Assembly (NCBI RefSeq): GCF_004348985.1
Contig: NZ_SMKW01000032.1
Span: forward strand, 40,631 to 104,630
Origin: Saccharopolyspora elongata
Lineage (GTDB): Bacteria > Actinomycetota > Actinomycetes > Mycobacteriales > Pseudonocardiaceae
Length of the DNA: 64,000 nt
Direction of reading: 5' to 3'
The position numbers and the translations under genes were made by a program. Shown in pieces: positions 1-9,213 of the stretch (position 1 is the first letter of the stretch; each line of letters begins with the position of its first letter). The notes beneath the pieces are model-generated. The model was not told the origin of the DNA, made no database searches, and saw nothing but the letters and a program-made list of their open reading frames with translations.

Positions 1-537
1 CACCCCGACGACCAGGTGCGGTTCGCCCTGGCGGACCAGGCGGTCGGGCCCGGGCCGGACCTCGCGGACATCGAGCGCGGACTGGCCGAGAACACCATCC
101 GCTGGCACGAGCGCACCGGGCACAAGATCGTCTACTGGGGCGGCCTCGCGCACCTCGTCAACGGTGCGGCGCGCACGGTGTCGCCGGGGGCGCTGACCCA
201 CCGCAACGCGGGCAGCTACCTGCGCGAACGCTTCGGCGCCGGATACGTCCCCGTCGGGTTGACCTTCCAGCGCGGCCACGAGGTGCCCGCGCCGCCCGCG
301 GACTTCGCCGAAGCCGTCCTCGCCGCCGGGCCGGACGCCTACGTGCTCGACCTGCGCGCAGATGCCCCGGCGGACGTGCGCGCCTGGCTCGACGCCCCGA
401 CGCGGACGCGGCTGATCGGCCCGCACTACGACCCCGCCGAGGACGCCTCCTACCACCTCTCCGGCGGGTCCCTGGCCGAATGGCTCGACCTCGTGATCCA
501 CGTCCGCGAGGTCGGCGCCGCCCGCCTCCTCCGCTGA
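1..537 (+). CDS. Erythromycin-esterase-family protein, C-terminal part
   Basis: The frame is already open at base 1, so the gene starts upstream of the window; only about the last 178 codons are present. The visible part resembles the erythromycin esterase (EreA/EreB-like) superfamily: an ALADQ..GLAENTIRWHERTG stretch, then the KIVYWGGLAHLVNG segment that corresponds to the metal/His-bearing loop of the family, and a later YLRERFGAGYVPVGLTFQRG segment. EreA-type members hydrolyse macrolactones, but many actinobacterial paralogues have unknown substrates, and the usual catalytic His and Glu residues lie partly outside the window. No signal sequence can be judged. A function beyond the superfamily is not supported. 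Confidence 0.75.
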   Translation, partial: HPDDQVRFALADQAVGPGPDLADIERGLAENTIRWHERTGHKIVYWGGLAHLVNGAARTVSPGALTHRNAGSYLRERFGAGYVPVGLTFQRGHEVPAPPADFAEAVLAAGPDAYVLDLRADAPADVRAWLDAPTRTRLIGPHYDPAEDASYHLSGGSLAEWLDLVIHVREVGAARLLR

Positions 538-594
538 TCCTGGCCCGAGGGCTTCGGCAGAGGGCAGTTGGTTTGCGACGATGCTGAGGTGACC

Positions 595-2856
595 ATGCAT
601 CGGCAACAGAGCTCGCACTGGGGACTGTTCACCGCGGCCAGCACGCCGGATGGCCTGGGCGTGATCGCCGATCCGGACGACCCGGACCCGGCTCCGCTGC
701 TGCGCAACGTGCCCGCAGCGCTCGACGAACGGGTGCGAGTGCTCGCGCCGCACGTGCGGAAGGGCTGGCTGGAAGGCCGGGGCGTGCGCGGCCGGGACGA
801 GTACGTGCAGGTCAGCTGGGCCGAGGCGGTCGAGCTCGCGGCGGGCGCGCTGGACCGGGTTCGCCGCGTCCACGGCAACGAGGCGATCTACGGCGGCTCC
901 TACGGCTGGGGCAGCGCAGGCCGGTTCCACCACGCGCAGAGCCAGATCCACCGGTTCCTGAACGTCATCGGCGGCTACACCCGCTCGGTGAACTCCTACA
1001 GCCTGGGCGCGGCCACGCCGCTGCTGCGGCACGTCGTCGGTAGCGTTGACCCGATCGGCCGCCCGACGGCGTGGCCGGTGCTGGCCGAGCACACCGAGCA
1101 CTTCGTCTGCTTCGGCGGCATCCCGGCGAAGAACTCGCAGGTCAACTCGGGCGGCATCAGCAAGCATTCGGTTGCCGGGCACCTGCGTCAAGCGCGGGCG
1201 CGCGGCGCGCGGTTCACGCTGGTCGGCCCGCTGCGCGACGACCTCGCCGCGGAGCTCGACGCCGAGTGGCTGGCGCCGGTGCCGGGCACCGACACCGCGC
1301 TGATGCTGGCGCTGTGCCACGTGCTGATCGAACGCGGTTGGCACGCCGAGGAATTCCTCCGCACGCACTGCGAGGGCTTCGAGGAGTTCTGGAAGTACCT
1401 CTCGGGAGCGGCGGACGGTACCGCGAAGAGTCCACAGTGGGCAGAGGAGATCTGCGGCATCGACGCGGCGGTGATCGTCGGGCTCGCCGAGTCCATGGCG
1501 ACGCGGCGGACGATGGTGACGCTGAGCTGGTCGCTGCAGCGCGCCCGCCACGGCGAGCAGCCGCTGTGGGCGGGCATCGCGCTGGCGTGCGTGCTCGGCC
1601 AGATCGGCCTGCCCGGCGGGGGATTCGGCCACGGTTACGGCTCGATGGCCGGCATCGGGGTGCGCCCGTTGCCGTACCGGTTGCCGACGTTGCCGCAGGG
1701 TGTGAACCCCGTGCGCCAGTTCATCCCGGTCGCGCGCATCGCGGACATGCTGCTGAACCCGGGGCAGGAGTACGAGTACAACGGCGAACGGCGCACTTAC
1801 CCGGACATCAGGCTGGTGTACTGGGCCGGCGGGAACCCGTTCCACCACCACCAGGACCTGACGCGGCTCGCCGAGGCGTTCAACCGCCCCGAGGCGGTCA
1901 TCGTGCACGACCCGTTCTGGACGGCGACGGCGCGGCACGCCGACATCGTGTTCCCGGCCACGACCACGCTGGAGCGCAACGACCTTGGCTGCGCCAGGGA
2001 GGATCGCGCGCTGGTGGCCATGCGCCAGGTGGTTCCGCCGCTCGGGGAGGCCCGGTCGGACTTCGAGATCTTCGCCGCCCTGGCCGAGAAGCTCGGGCTG
2101 GCGCAGGAGTTCACCGAGGGCCGCGACGAGCGGGCCTGGCTGGAGCACCTGTACGAGCAGTGGCGGCAGAACTTCGATCCGGGCCTGGACTTCGCGCAGT
2201 TCTGGGAGAACGGTCGGCTGGACCTGCCGGGAGAACCGGACGACCAGGTCCTCTACGACCGGTTCCGCGCCGACCCGGCCGGGAACCCGCTGCCGACGCC
2301 GAGCGGGCGGATCGAGCTGTTCTCGCAGCGCATCGACTCCTTCGGCTACGCCGACTGCCCCGGCCACCCGGCCTGGCTGGTCCCGGAGGAGCTGCAGGTC
2401 CCACCGGGATCGGGCGAGTTCCCGCTGTTCCTGGTCGCGAACAACCCGGCGACCCGCCTGCACAGCCAGCTCGACCACGGCGCGACCAGCGCGGATTCCA
2501 AGGTCCACGACCGGGAACCGATGCGCATCCACCCCGCCGACGCGGCGGCGCGAGGACTGTCCACAGGGGACATCGCGCGGGTCGTGAGCGCCACGGGCAG
2601 CGCCCTAGCAGCGGTGGTGATCAGCGACGCCGTGCGACCCGGCGTGGTCCAGCTCTCGACCGGCGCCTGGTTCGATCCGAGCGCGCCCGAGGTCGCGACC
2701 TGCATCCACGGCAACCCGAACGCGGTGACGCGGGACATCGGAACTTCGAGCCTGGCCCAGGGCTGCACGGGCCAGCTGACCCGGATCGAGGTCCGACGCC
2801 ACGAGGATCCGCCGCCGCCCCTGCGGACCCTGACCCCTCCGATCGCCCCGAGGTGA
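595..2856 (+). CDS. Molybdopterin oxidoreductase, biotin-sulfoxide/DMSO/TMAO reductase (BisC) type
   Basis: A 753-residue member of the DMSO reductase family, which reduces S- or N-oxides with a bis-MGD molybdenum cofactor. The N-terminus SSHWGLFTA, the GSYGWGSAGRFHH segment and NSYSLGAATPLL (its Ser is the expected Mo ligand) match BisC/TorA/DmsA of the iron-sulfur-free class; no N-terminal Cys cluster is present. There is no Tat signal, which fits a cytoplasmic BisC-like enzyme that repairs oxidised biotin or methionine. I chose ATG 595; in-frame TTG 568 and GTG 589 lie upstream, but family members begin just before the SSHWG motif. The C-terminal dinucleotide-binding domain (LFLVANNPATRLHSQ) is intact. 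The exact substrate cannot be read from sequence. Confidence 0.9.
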   Translation: MHRQQSSHWGLFTAASTPDGLGVIADPDDPDPAPLLRNVPAALDERVRVLAPHVRKGWLEGRGVRGRDEYVQVSWAEAVELAAGALDRVRRVHGNEAIYGGSYGWGSAGRFHHAQSQIHRFLNVIGGYTRSVNSYSLGAATPLLRHVVGSVDPIGRPTAWPVLAEHTEHFVCFGGIPAKNSQVNSGGISKHSVAGHLRQARARGARFTLVGPLRDDLAAELDAEWLAPVPGTDTALMLALCHVLIERGWHAEEFLRTHCEGFEEFWKYLSGAADGTAKSPQWAEEICGIDAAVIVGLAESMATRRTMVTLSWSLQRARHGEQPLWAGIALACVLGQIGLPGGGFGHGYGSMAGIGVRPLPYRLPTLPQGVNPVRQFIPVARIADMLLNPGQEYEYNGERRTYPDIRLVYWAGGNPFHHHQDLTRLAEAFNRPEAVIVHDPFWTATARHADIVFPATTTLERNDLGCAREDRALVAMRQVVPPLGEARSDFEIFAALAEKLGLAQEFTEGRDERAWLEHLYEQWRQNFDPGLDFAQFWENGRLDLPGEPDDQVLYDRFRADPAGNPLPTPSGRIELFSQRIDSFGYADCPGHPAWLVPEELQVPPGSGEFPLFLVANNPATRLHSQLDHGATSADSKVHDREPMRIHPADAAARGLSTGDIARVVSATGSALAAVVISDAVRPGVVQLSTGAWFDPSAPEVATCIHGNPNAVTRDIGTSSLAQGCTGQLTRIEVRRHEDPPPPLRTLTPPIAPR

Positions 2857-2875
2857 CCGGCCCGAATCCCGGTTT

Positions 2876-2993
2876 TCCCGCAATTTCAATGGAAATCAGA
2901 CCTTCGATTTCAATGGAAATTGCGGCAGTCATCCACAGCCTCCGGCGTGTCGTGCGCCCGACACGCCGGAGGTGTGCAGTTTCAATTGAAACT
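2876..2993. repeat. Cluster of TTTCAAT-GAAA palindromes after the reductase gene
   Basis: Two copies of ATTTCAATGGAAAT (about 2882-2897 and 2907-2920) sit inside arms CCGCAATTTC and GAAATTGCGG. The perfect 16-bp palindrome AGTTTCAATTGAAACT follows at 2978-2993. All share the TTTC-N4-GAAA core seen as TTTCGCGCGAAA elsewhere in this window. They lie between two convergent genes. Confidence 0.7.
2939..2972. terminator. Bidirectional hairpin terminator
   Basis: Perfect 14-bp arms CCTCCGGCGTGTCG (2939-2952) and CGACACGCCGGAGG (2959-2972) with a 6-nt loop lie between the 3' ends of the reductase gene (+) and the CMD-family gene (-). There is no U-run, as is common for actinobacterial terminators. 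Confidence 0.7.
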
Positions 2994-3002
2994 GGGGGGA
3001 TG

Positions 3003-4085
3003 TCAGGCGGCGGCGTTGCCGAGGGTCATCAGCAGTCGGTTGTCCCAGGTGAACATCGCCGAGACCGCCACGAGATCGCGGACGTCGTCGGCGCTGAGGC
3101 CGACGGCGTGCAGGCGGCGGATGTCGGCGGCGGACAGCGCCGCCGGAGTGGGGGCGAGGGCACCTGCGGTGTCGACGATGGCGCGCCGGCGCGGATCCGC
3201 CACCGCCGCCGGGCCCGCCTCCGCGAGCGCCACGGCGGTGATCTGGTCGCCCGACAACTGCACTTGGCGGCGGCCGTGCACCCCGGCGCAGTACTCGCAG
3301 CCGGTGATCAGCGACGTGGCGAGCGCGGCCAGCTCGCGGTCGGCCGGGTCGAGCGCGCCGGAACCGCTCATGATCGCGTTGTGCAGCGCGGTGCGCTCCG
3401 CCAGCAACTCCGGATCGTGCCGCAGCGTCAGGTAGAACGGCGACCACTGCGCCCCGGCGGATTCCTCCGGCGCATCAGCCGGATCGACCCACGGAACCCA
3501 GCGCAGCGCCCGGAACGCGTCGGCGGGGGCGGGGAGTTCGCAGCCGTCGGCGGTGGCCCCGGTCTCGATGGTGTTCACCGGGCCGTCGGGAACCGGCCCG
3601 TCCCCGGCCTCCTCGACGAGCGACAATCCGAGCAGCAACCGGACCCGGTAGCTGACGTACGCGACGATTTGCGCCGCGGCCACCACCTGCGCGGAGCTGA
3701 ACCCGTGCTCCCGCAGCGCGGTGATCTCGTCGAATCCCGCATCGGCCGGGTCCAGCGCAACCTGCTCGCAGTGCGCGAGCAACGCTTGCAGCGCCTCCGG
3801 AAGTTCGGACCAGCGCTCGACGTCGAGGACCACCTCGGCGGCGCCGTCCCCGGCCAGCGAATCGAGCTGTGCGGCCAGCTCGTCCGCGTATTCCTGGTGT
3901 TCGTTGACCAGCGCGACGCGCAACGCGATCCGGGCCCGATCGGCGTGGCTGAGCACGGATTCGTCGGCCGGGCGCAGCACAGCGGCATCAACGCTCGCGG
4001 TCAACTCGCGCACGTCCGGCCGCAGCACGGCCAACGCCTCTTCGGTCCGGCTGACGCGCTCGCTGCCGACGATCGTCATAAGCAT
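3003..4085 (-). CDS. Carboxymuconolactone decarboxylase/AhpD-family protein, duplicated domain
   Basis: A 360-residue protein of the alkylhydroperoxidase D-like (CMD) superfamily. The C-terminal half carries the redox motif CEYCAGVHGR (Cys263, Cys266, His270), as in AhpD-type enzymes that reduce peroxides using a CxxC pair. The N-terminal half looks like a second, degenerate CMD-like helical domain (ARIALRVALVNEHQEYADELAAQL) without the cysteines. The start is ambiguous between ATG 4085 and ATG 4079. The VOC gene upstream on the same strand ends-to-start 68 nt away and could be co-transcribed. Likely cytoplasmic peroxide or electrophile detoxification; the substrate is unknown. Confidence 0.8.
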   Translation of the reverse strand: MLMTIVGSERVSRTEEALAVLRPDVRELTASVDAAVLRPADESVLSHADRARIALRVALVNEHQEYADELAAQLDSLAGDGAAEVVLDVERWSELPEALQALLAHCEQVALDPADAGFDEITALREHGFSSAQVVAAAQIVAYVSYRVRLLLGLSLVEEAGDGPVPDGPVNTIETGATADGCELPAPADAFRALRWVPWVDPADAPEESAGAQWSPFYLTLRHDPELLAERTALHNAIMSGSGALDPADRELAALATSLITGCEYCAGVHGRRQVQLSGDQITAVALAEAGPAAVADPRRRAIVDTAGALAPTPAALSAADIRRLHAVGLSADDVRDLVAVSAMFTWDNRLLMTLGNAAA

Positions 4086-4153
4086 CCCATCCGCTAGAAC
4101 GGCTTCTCCCGCAATAGTTTTCCATTGCGCGCTCCAGCGGTGATCCCGGGCTG

Positions 4154-4564
4154 TCAGCCGGGGAGGTTCAGTTGCCAGGAGACGCCGAAGCGGTCGTTCA
4201 CCCAGCCGAACTTGGGGCTGAAGCCGTAGGAGCCCAGCGGCATCAGCGCGGCGCCGCCCTCGACGAGCGCCGCGTAAGCGCCGTCGAGCTCGGCTTCCGT
4301 GCGGCAGTTGACGAACAGCGACATCGACGGCGTGAAGGTGAAGGCGTGCGACACGTGGCTGTCGATGCACATGAACTGCTGGCCGAGGATCGTGAACGTG
4401 GCGAGCTGCACGGTTCCCTCGTCGCCCGGACCGTCGGCGCCGTAGCGGGTGATGTCGAGGATCTCGCTGTCCTCGAACAGCGAGGTGTAGAAGTTCATCG
4501 CCTCCTCCGCCTTGCCCTCGAACATCAGGAACGTCGTGATCCGCGGGGAATCCGGGCTGGTCAT
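4154..4564 (-). CDS. VOC-family protein (PhnB/3-demethylubiquinone methyltransferase-like fold)
   Basis: A 136-residue glyoxalase-fold protein. ITTFLMFEGKAEEAMNFYTSLF, the FTPSMSLFVNC segment and the closing SPKFGWVNDRFGVSWQL are typical of the PhnB-like VOC subfamily. These are small cytoplasmic proteins, often of unknown substrate and sometimes involved in resistance or bypass of electrophiles. The start ATG 4564 is preceded by a GAGGGAG-like site. It is followed by the CMD/AhpD gene in the same direction and is probably part of that detoxification unit. Confidence 0.85.
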   Translation of the reverse strand: MTSPDSPRITTFLMFEGKAEEAMNFYTSLFEDSEILDITRYGADGPGDEGTVQLATFTILGQQFMCIDSHVSHAFTFTPSMSLFVNCRTEAELDGAYAALVEGGAALMPLGSYGFSPKFGWVNDRFGVSWQLNLPG

Positions 4565-4642
4565 CGTGGCTGCTCCCTCGAATGCCGGTTTCGCGCCGCA
4601 ATCTAACCTCCCCTCCGATCACGCGCACGCCGCGAGAAACGG

Positions 4643-6112
4643 TCAGCCGGCTTGCGGGACCGCGTGCCGGGCTGGTTCGCGGGCCGGGGCGAGCAGGGCC
4701 GCGACCGCCAGAGCGCCGAGCGCGGTCACCGCCGCGATCGCCCAGAGCAGGACCTGCCAGGCGTCGCTCAGCTGGGCGGCCAGGAAGTCGTGCTGCGCGG
4801 CGGCCAGCTCGCCGGTCGCCACCTTCCCGGCCTGGTCGCCGACGCGGCTGGTCAGCAGGCTGATCAGCACCGAACCGAACAGCGCGAGCACCAGCGTCTG
4901 GGAGCCGCCGCGGATCGTGTTCAGCAGGCCCGCCGCCATGCCGGTCCGGGACTGGGCGACCTGGTTCATCGCCTGCGCGTCGATGAGACCGGTGGCCAGG
5001 CCGATCCCGACGCCGACCGTCAGCAGCGGGCCGAGCAGCGCTCCCGCGCCGATCCCGGGGTGCAGCACGGTGAGCCAGGCGTTGCCCGCCGCGATCAGCA
5101 GCAGCCCGGCAGTGATCAGCGCGCGCGGCGAGACACCCCGGTTGACCAGCCGCCCGCCGAGCAGCGGCATGAACAGCGTCGGGGCCGTCGACATCAGCAT
5201 GATCAGCCCGGCGTCCCGCGCCGACATCCCGTTCGCGCCCTGCAGGAACGTGGGCAGGTACGACATCATCCCGCCGAAGCCCAGCACCATCACGACGCCC
5301 GAGGTGAGCCAGCCGACGAACCGCCGGTCGCGCAGCAGGGTCAGGTCCAGCACAGGGTGCGCGCTGCGCCGTTGGACAGCCGCGAACAGCGCCAGCAGCG
5401 CGGCGCCCGCGGCGAGCAGGCCCAGCACCAGCGGGCTCGTCCAGCCGGCCCGCGAGCTCTGGGTGATCGCGAACATCACCGAGGCGAGCCCGGCGATGAA
5501 GGTCACCGCGCCGCCCCAGTCCACCCGCGGGCGCTGGTCGCCCCGCGTCTCGGCCATCGCGAAAGTGCCTGCCAGCAGGAGCATTCCGGCGGCCGCGAAG
5601 GTGCCGAACGTCGCGCGCCAGCCGAGCGCGCCGACCAGCCAGCCCGCCAGCGTCGGGCCGATCGCCATGCCCAGGCCCGCGGTCGTGCCCATCGCGGCGA
5701 ACGCCCTGGTCCGCTCGGTCCCGGTGAACGTGGACGCGAGGATCGCGCCGCCGCCAGCCATCACGCCCGCCGCCCCGACGCCGGTGAGCGTGCGGGCCAC
5801 GTCCAGCACCAGGATGCCCGGCGTGAGCGCGGCGGCCAGGCTGCCAAGCGCGTAGATCGCGGCGCCGACCCGGTAGATCCGGCGCCTGCCGAACAGGTCC
5901 CCGGTCGAGCCCGCGACGAGCATGAACGACGAGGCGGTGAGGAAGTAGCCGGTCACCACCCACTGCAGGGCGCCGCCGGAAGCGTCGAGCGAGACGCCGA
6001 TCTGGGGCAGCGCCACTGTCGTGCCGGACATCGACATCGGTAGGACCAGGTAGCCCAGCAGCACGACCACCAGGGTGAGCTTGTTCTGCACGGGAGAGCT
6101 CCGGGGGATCAT
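4643..6112 (-). CDS. MFS drug efflux transporter, DHA2 (EmrB/QacA) type
   Basis: A 489-residue, 14-helix-type major facilitator. It has ALPQIGVSLDASGGALQWVVTGY in the first helices, STGDLFGRRRIYRVGA as the MFS motif A loop, and GMAIGPTLAGWLVGALGWRATF, which is characteristic of H+-driven multidrug exporters. The start ATG 6112 overlaps the stop codon of the upstream FMN reductase gene by four bases (ATGA), so the two are translationally coupled. A divergent TetR gene lies beyond the reductase and is the likely repressor. The likely role is export of a xenobiotic or its reduced form, powered by the proton gradient in the cytoplasmic membrane. Confidence 0.9.
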   Translation of the reverse strand: MIPRSSPVQNKLTLVVVLLGYLVLPMSMSGTTVALPQIGVSLDASGGALQWVVTGYFLTASSFMLVAGSTGDLFGRRRIYRVGAAIYALGSLAAALTPGILVLDVARTLTGVGAAGVMAGGGAILASTFTGTERTRAFAAMGTTAGLGMAIGPTLAGWLVGALGWRATFGTFAAAGMLLLAGTFAMAETRGDQRPRVDWGGAVTFIAGLASVMFAITQSSRAGWTSPLVLGLLAAGAALLALFAAVQRRSAHPVLDLTLLRDRRFVGWLTSGVVMVLGFGGMMSYLPTFLQGANGMSARDAGLIMLMSTAPTLFMPLLGGRLVNRGVSPRALITAGLLLIAAGNAWLTVLHPGIGAGALLGPLLTVGVGIGLATGLIDAQAMNQVAQSRTGMAAGLLNTIRGGSQTLVLALFGSVLISLLTSRVGDQAGKVATGELAAAQHDFLAAQLSDAWQVLLWAIAAVTALGALAVAALLAPAREPARHAVPQAG

Positions 6113-6669
6113 GCGGCGTACGGTTCGGTGGCGCGGGCGGCGCGCAGGGCGCGCGCCCACCAGCTGAGCTGGCCGAGCATGCCCTTGGCGGCCTCGTTGC
6201 AGCCCTCGTCGATCGGGTCGCCGGTCTCGTCGAAGCGCTCCCAGGCGTTGTGGAAGCTGACCGTGTCGCGGACGGTCGTGGCGTGCAGTTCGGCGAAGAC
6301 CAGCCGCAGCTGCTCGACGGCGCGCAGGCCGCCGCCCATCCCGCCGTAGGAGACGAAAGCGACCGGCTTCGCCTGCCATTCCTCGCGGTAGAGGTCGATC
6401 GCGTGCTTCAGCACGGCCGGGAAGCTGTGGTTGTACTCGGGGGTCACGACGACGTAGGCGTCGGCGGCGGCCAGGCGGCCGGCCAGCTCGACGACCGGCT
6501 GGGCGCCGAAGTCGAGGGTGGCGGGCAGGTCGGTCTCGGCCAGGTCGATAACGTCGACGTCCAGACCGCCGAACTCCCGGGCCTGCCGGGTGAACCAGTT
6601 GCCGACGGTCGGGCCGAAGCGGCCCTCGCGGTTGGTCCCGATGATCACGGCCAGGCGCAGTGCGGACAT
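6109..6669 (-). CDS. NADPH-dependent FMN reductase family protein
   Basis: A 186-residue flavodoxin-like reductase. It has the N-terminal strand-loop LAVIIGTNREGRFGPTVGNWF that binds FMN phosphate, the YVVVTPEYNHSFPAVLKHAID motif and the FVSYGGMGGG loop. Members reduce FMN, quinones, azo or nitro compounds with NAD(P)H. The gene is the first of a coupled pair with the DHA2 efflux pump (4-nt overlap) and faces a TetR regulator across a palindromic region. This arrangement suggests inducible detoxification of a quinone- or nitro-type compound; the inducer is not deducible. Confidence 0.9.
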   Translation of the reverse strand: MSALRLAVIIGTNREGRFGPTVGNWFTRQAREFGGLDVDVIDLAETDLPATLDFGAQPVVELAGRLAAADAYVVVTPEYNHSFPAVLKHAIDLYREEWQAKPVAFVSYGGMGGGLRAVEQLRLVFAELHATTVRDTVSFHNAWERFDETGDPIDEGCNEAAKGMLGQLSWWARALRAARATEPYAA

Positions 6670-6726
6670 CTTTCACTCCTCGTGGATCGGCGTTCCGGTG
6701 GGTTCCGGAAGCGGCGCAGTGGTAAA

Positions 6727-6765
6727 GTACAACATGTAATGCATTTAATGCAATGAGCGTTGTAC
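6727..6765. promoter_or_regulatory. Probable TetR operator in the divergent promoter
   Basis: Nested inverted repeats lie between the FMN reductase (-) and TetR (+) genes: outer arms GTACAAC (6727-6733) and GTTGTAC (6759-6765), inner arms TGCAT (6740-6744) and ATGCA (6748-6752). The region is AT-rich compared with its surroundings. It is inferred to bind the adjacent TetR protein and control both directions. Confidence 0.65.
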
Positions 6766-6784
6766 ATTGACGGAAAGGGCATTG

Positions 6785-7420
6785 ATGAGCAGGGAAAACG
6801 TCTCGCGTCGCGGCTCGGAGAAGCGCCGGGCGATCATCGACGGGGCCCGCGAGGTGTTCGGCCGGGACGGCTACGCGCGCGCCAGCATCGACACGATCGC
6901 CAAGGCGGCCGAGGTGTCGACCCGCACCATCTACAACCACTTCGCGGACAAGGGCGAGCTGTTCCGCGAGGTCATCCTGGAAAGCGCGGCGGCGGTCCGG
7001 GACGCGCAGCTGGCCGACCTCGACCGGCACCTCGGCAAGATCGTCGACCTGCGGTCGGACCTGATCGGCCTCGGGCGCGACTTCGCCGCCGCGATGCCCG
7101 AGTTCGAGGCACATTTCTTCCTGGTGCGGCAGATCAACGCCGACGTCGGGCACATCCCGGCGGAGGTCGTGGAGGAGTGGCAGGCGGCCGGCCCGCGGCA
7201 GGTGCAGGCCGATCTGGCCCGGCGGCTGGCGGAGTTGAGCGACAGGGGGCTGCTGGAGATCGACGACCCGCAGCGGGCGGCGGTGCACTTCGTGCTCCTG
7301 GTCGCCGGGGAGGTGCAGAGCCTGACCTTCTGGGGCGCGCGCTCGATCGACGAGGACGAGGTCGAGGCCATCGTCGCGGCTGGCGTCGAGGTGTTCCTGC
7401 GTGCCTACCGCCCTCGGTAG
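6785..7420 (+). CDS. TetR/AcrR-family transcriptional regulator
   Basis: A 211-residue regulator. The N-terminal HTH spans residues about 12-58 (RRAIIDGAREVFGRDGYARAS, then TIAKAAEVSTRTIYNHFADK), followed by a helical ligand domain. The start ATG 6785 sits seven bases after GGAAAGG; in-frame TTG 6767 and 6782 are less likely. It is divergent from the FMN reductase/efflux pair with a nested palindrome between them. The inferred role is repression of that pair until a ligand is bound. Confidence 0.9.
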   Translation: MSRENVSRRGSEKRRAIIDGAREVFGRDGYARASIDTIAKAAEVSTRTIYNHFADKGELFREVILESAAAVRDAQLADLDRHLGKIVDLRSDLIGLGRDFAAAMPEFEAHFFLVRQINADVGHIPAEVVEEWQAAGPRQVQADLARRLAELSDRGLLEIDDPQRAAVHFVLLVAGEVQSLTFWGARSIDEDEVEAIVAAGVEVFLRAYRPR

Positions 7421-7523
7421 GGCGAGCACATCCGGCGCCGCTGCACCGTCGGAATCGGGGAGCGGTTCAGGTCTGAGCCGCCCACTGCCTTCGCGCTGGC
7501 GTCCGGGTCGATACGCTTTGTAC

Positions 7524-9185
7524 ATGGAGCGCGATCCGGTCGACAGCCTGCTGCCAGAACTGGCGGAGTGGGCCGATAAGCAGGCACAACCGGTGCAAGG
7601 GAACAGCAACGACGCCGAGATCCTGCTCCGGCTGCTGTACGAGCACGTCGGCCTGCCCGAACTCGGCGAACTGCGTCCGGGCGATCTCGACGAGCTGCTG
7701 CTGGAGCAGTTCCCCGCCAAGGTCGCAGTCGAGGAGGACGAGGACCTGACCGAGGTGCTCGCGACGCTCCGCGAACTGCTGACCTTCGCCGGCGACACCG
7801 GCCGGATCGAGCCGGCGCTGGTAGCCGACCTGCGGCGGAAGGTCGACGAGATCGAGCCGCGGTTCGGCGAGGTCGCGATGGCCCCGCCCGGCGAGCAGCC
7901 CTACGACCTCCGGGCGGAGCTCGGGCTGCCGGACCGGCTGCCGCCGCTGCGGTTGCCGTCGGACGAGGAGCTCGCCGCCGCGGCGCGGCAGAGCCCGCTG
8001 CTCGACCGGGCCCGACGGCTGGCGGTCCGCACGGTCGCCTGCCCGATCAAGGCCGGTGCGCTGAGCACCGCCGACGCCATCGCCGCCGCCGAAGCGCTCG
8101 GCTTCGCGGTTCCGGACGCGGTGGAGGGCATGGCGGACATCCCGGAGCTGGAGCGGCTGTGGGAGTGGGCGGCCGAGCTGGAATTCATCGGCCCCTCAAC
8201 GGAAATCGTCGAGGTCGGCCCCAGTGTCGACGACTGGCCGGACGGCGACGACCAAGCGGTGCTGGACGTCTGGGCGGACGCCTTGGGGCTGCTGCTGGAG
8301 GAGATCTTCCAGGACGAGTGCGCGGACCTCGACCTCGAGGACATCGCCTACTACGCGATGGTGTCGCTGTTCCTGGCCCGCAGCGAAGGCGCGTCCGTCG
8401 CCGAGCTGCGCGACATGATCCGCGAGATCGCCGTGGACGAGACCACTTCCGATGGCGCGTGGGACAACTGGGTCGCGACCTGCGGCGATCCGGCGGAGCG
8501 GCTGCTGGCGGTCCTCGCCGACCTGGGTGCGGTGACGGTGGAAGGGGGCATCGCCCGCCTCACCCCGCTCGGCCAGTACACCTTCGGCGGCGCGTTGACC
8601 GACGGCGGCGTCGAGGTTCCGCTGCTGCCGCCGGTCGAGGAGATGGCCGCCTTCGACCTGGTGGACTTCGCCAAGGGCGCGACCGACGAGGAGCTCGACG
8701 CGGAAACCGTCGCCTGGTTCGAGGTGCGTGGAGCCGTCGCCGCCACCGACGACCTGCTGACCGCCGCCGCGGAAGGCGAGGCGGAAGACAGGATGATCGC
8801 GGTCTCCATCGCGGCGCCGCACGCCGCGACCGCGACGCAGCGGTGGCGGCAGGCTCTGGACGAGCCGATGCTCCGGCCTTACGCGAAGGTGACGCTGCAC
8901 CAGCTGGATCCGTCCGAGGAGCTCGAGTCGACGGTGGCCGACGCGGCGCGGTTGCTCACCGACATGCTCGCGGCCGCGCTCGACTCGGTCGACCCGGAGG
9001 AGCTGCCCGACGTGCTCGCGGAGACCGTGCCCGCCGGGCAGGAGCCGGCGGTCTTCGAGGAGATGTGGCGCCTGGACCACCCGGACGTCCGCGAGGTCCT
9101 GGCCCTGATCGGCGCCCAGCACCCGGACAAGAAGATCGCCAAGGCGGCCCGCAAGGCGGGCTTCAAGATCGCCCCCGAGGAGTGA
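7524..9185 (+). CDS. Hypothetical protein, 553 residues, acidic and helical
   Basis: I do not recognise a catalytic family. The protein is soluble (no signal or membrane segments), acidic and predicted mostly helical. It has a central region (SDEELAAAARQSPLLDRARRLA) and a winged-helix-like region near residues 330-400 (LFLARSEGASVAELRDMI, then GAVTVEGGIARLTPLGQYT) resembling those of actinobacterial hypothetical proteins of the pRiA4b-adjacent type. The C-terminus has HEAT-like pairs (HPDVREVLALIGAQHPDKKIAKAARKAGFK). The ATG 7524 start gives a sensible N-terminus. It ends just before a strong hairpin, so it is probably a monocistronic housekeeping-type gene of unknown function. Confidence 0.8.
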   Translation: MERDPVDSLLPELAEWADKQAQPVQGNSNDAEILLRLLYEHVGLPELGELRPGDLDELLLEQFPAKVAVEEDEDLTEVLATLRELLTFAGDTGRIEPALVADLRRKVDEIEPRFGEVAMAPPGEQPYDLRAELGLPDRLPPLRLPSDEELAAAARQSPLLDRARRLAVRTVACPIKAGALSTADAIAAAEALGFAVPDAVEGMADIPELERLWEWAAELEFIGPSTEIVEVGPSVDDWPDGDDQAVLDVWADALGLLLEEIFQDECADLDLEDIAYYAMVSLFLARSEGASVAELRDMIREIAVDETTSDGAWDNWVATCGDPAERLLAVLADLGAVTVEGGIARLTPLGQYTFGGALTDGGVEVPLLPPVEEMAAFDLVDFAKGATDEELDAETVAWFEVRGAVAATDDLLTAAAEGEAEDRMIAVSIAAPHAATATQRWRQALDEPMLRPYAKVTLHQLDPSEELESTVADAARLLTDMLAAALDSVDPEELPDVLAETVPAGQEPAVFEEMWRLDHPDVREVLALIGAQHPDKKIAKAARKAGFKIAPEE

Positions 9186-9213
9186 CCCTCGGTCGGCTCC
9201 GGTAAGCGACGGG

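Noticed and set aside
1071..4097. Very long plus-strand frame of about 1000 codons over the reductase and CMD genes
   Set aside because: It runs through two opposed real genes, is Arg/Ala/Gly-rich and has no family features; it is a GC-rich shadow frame.
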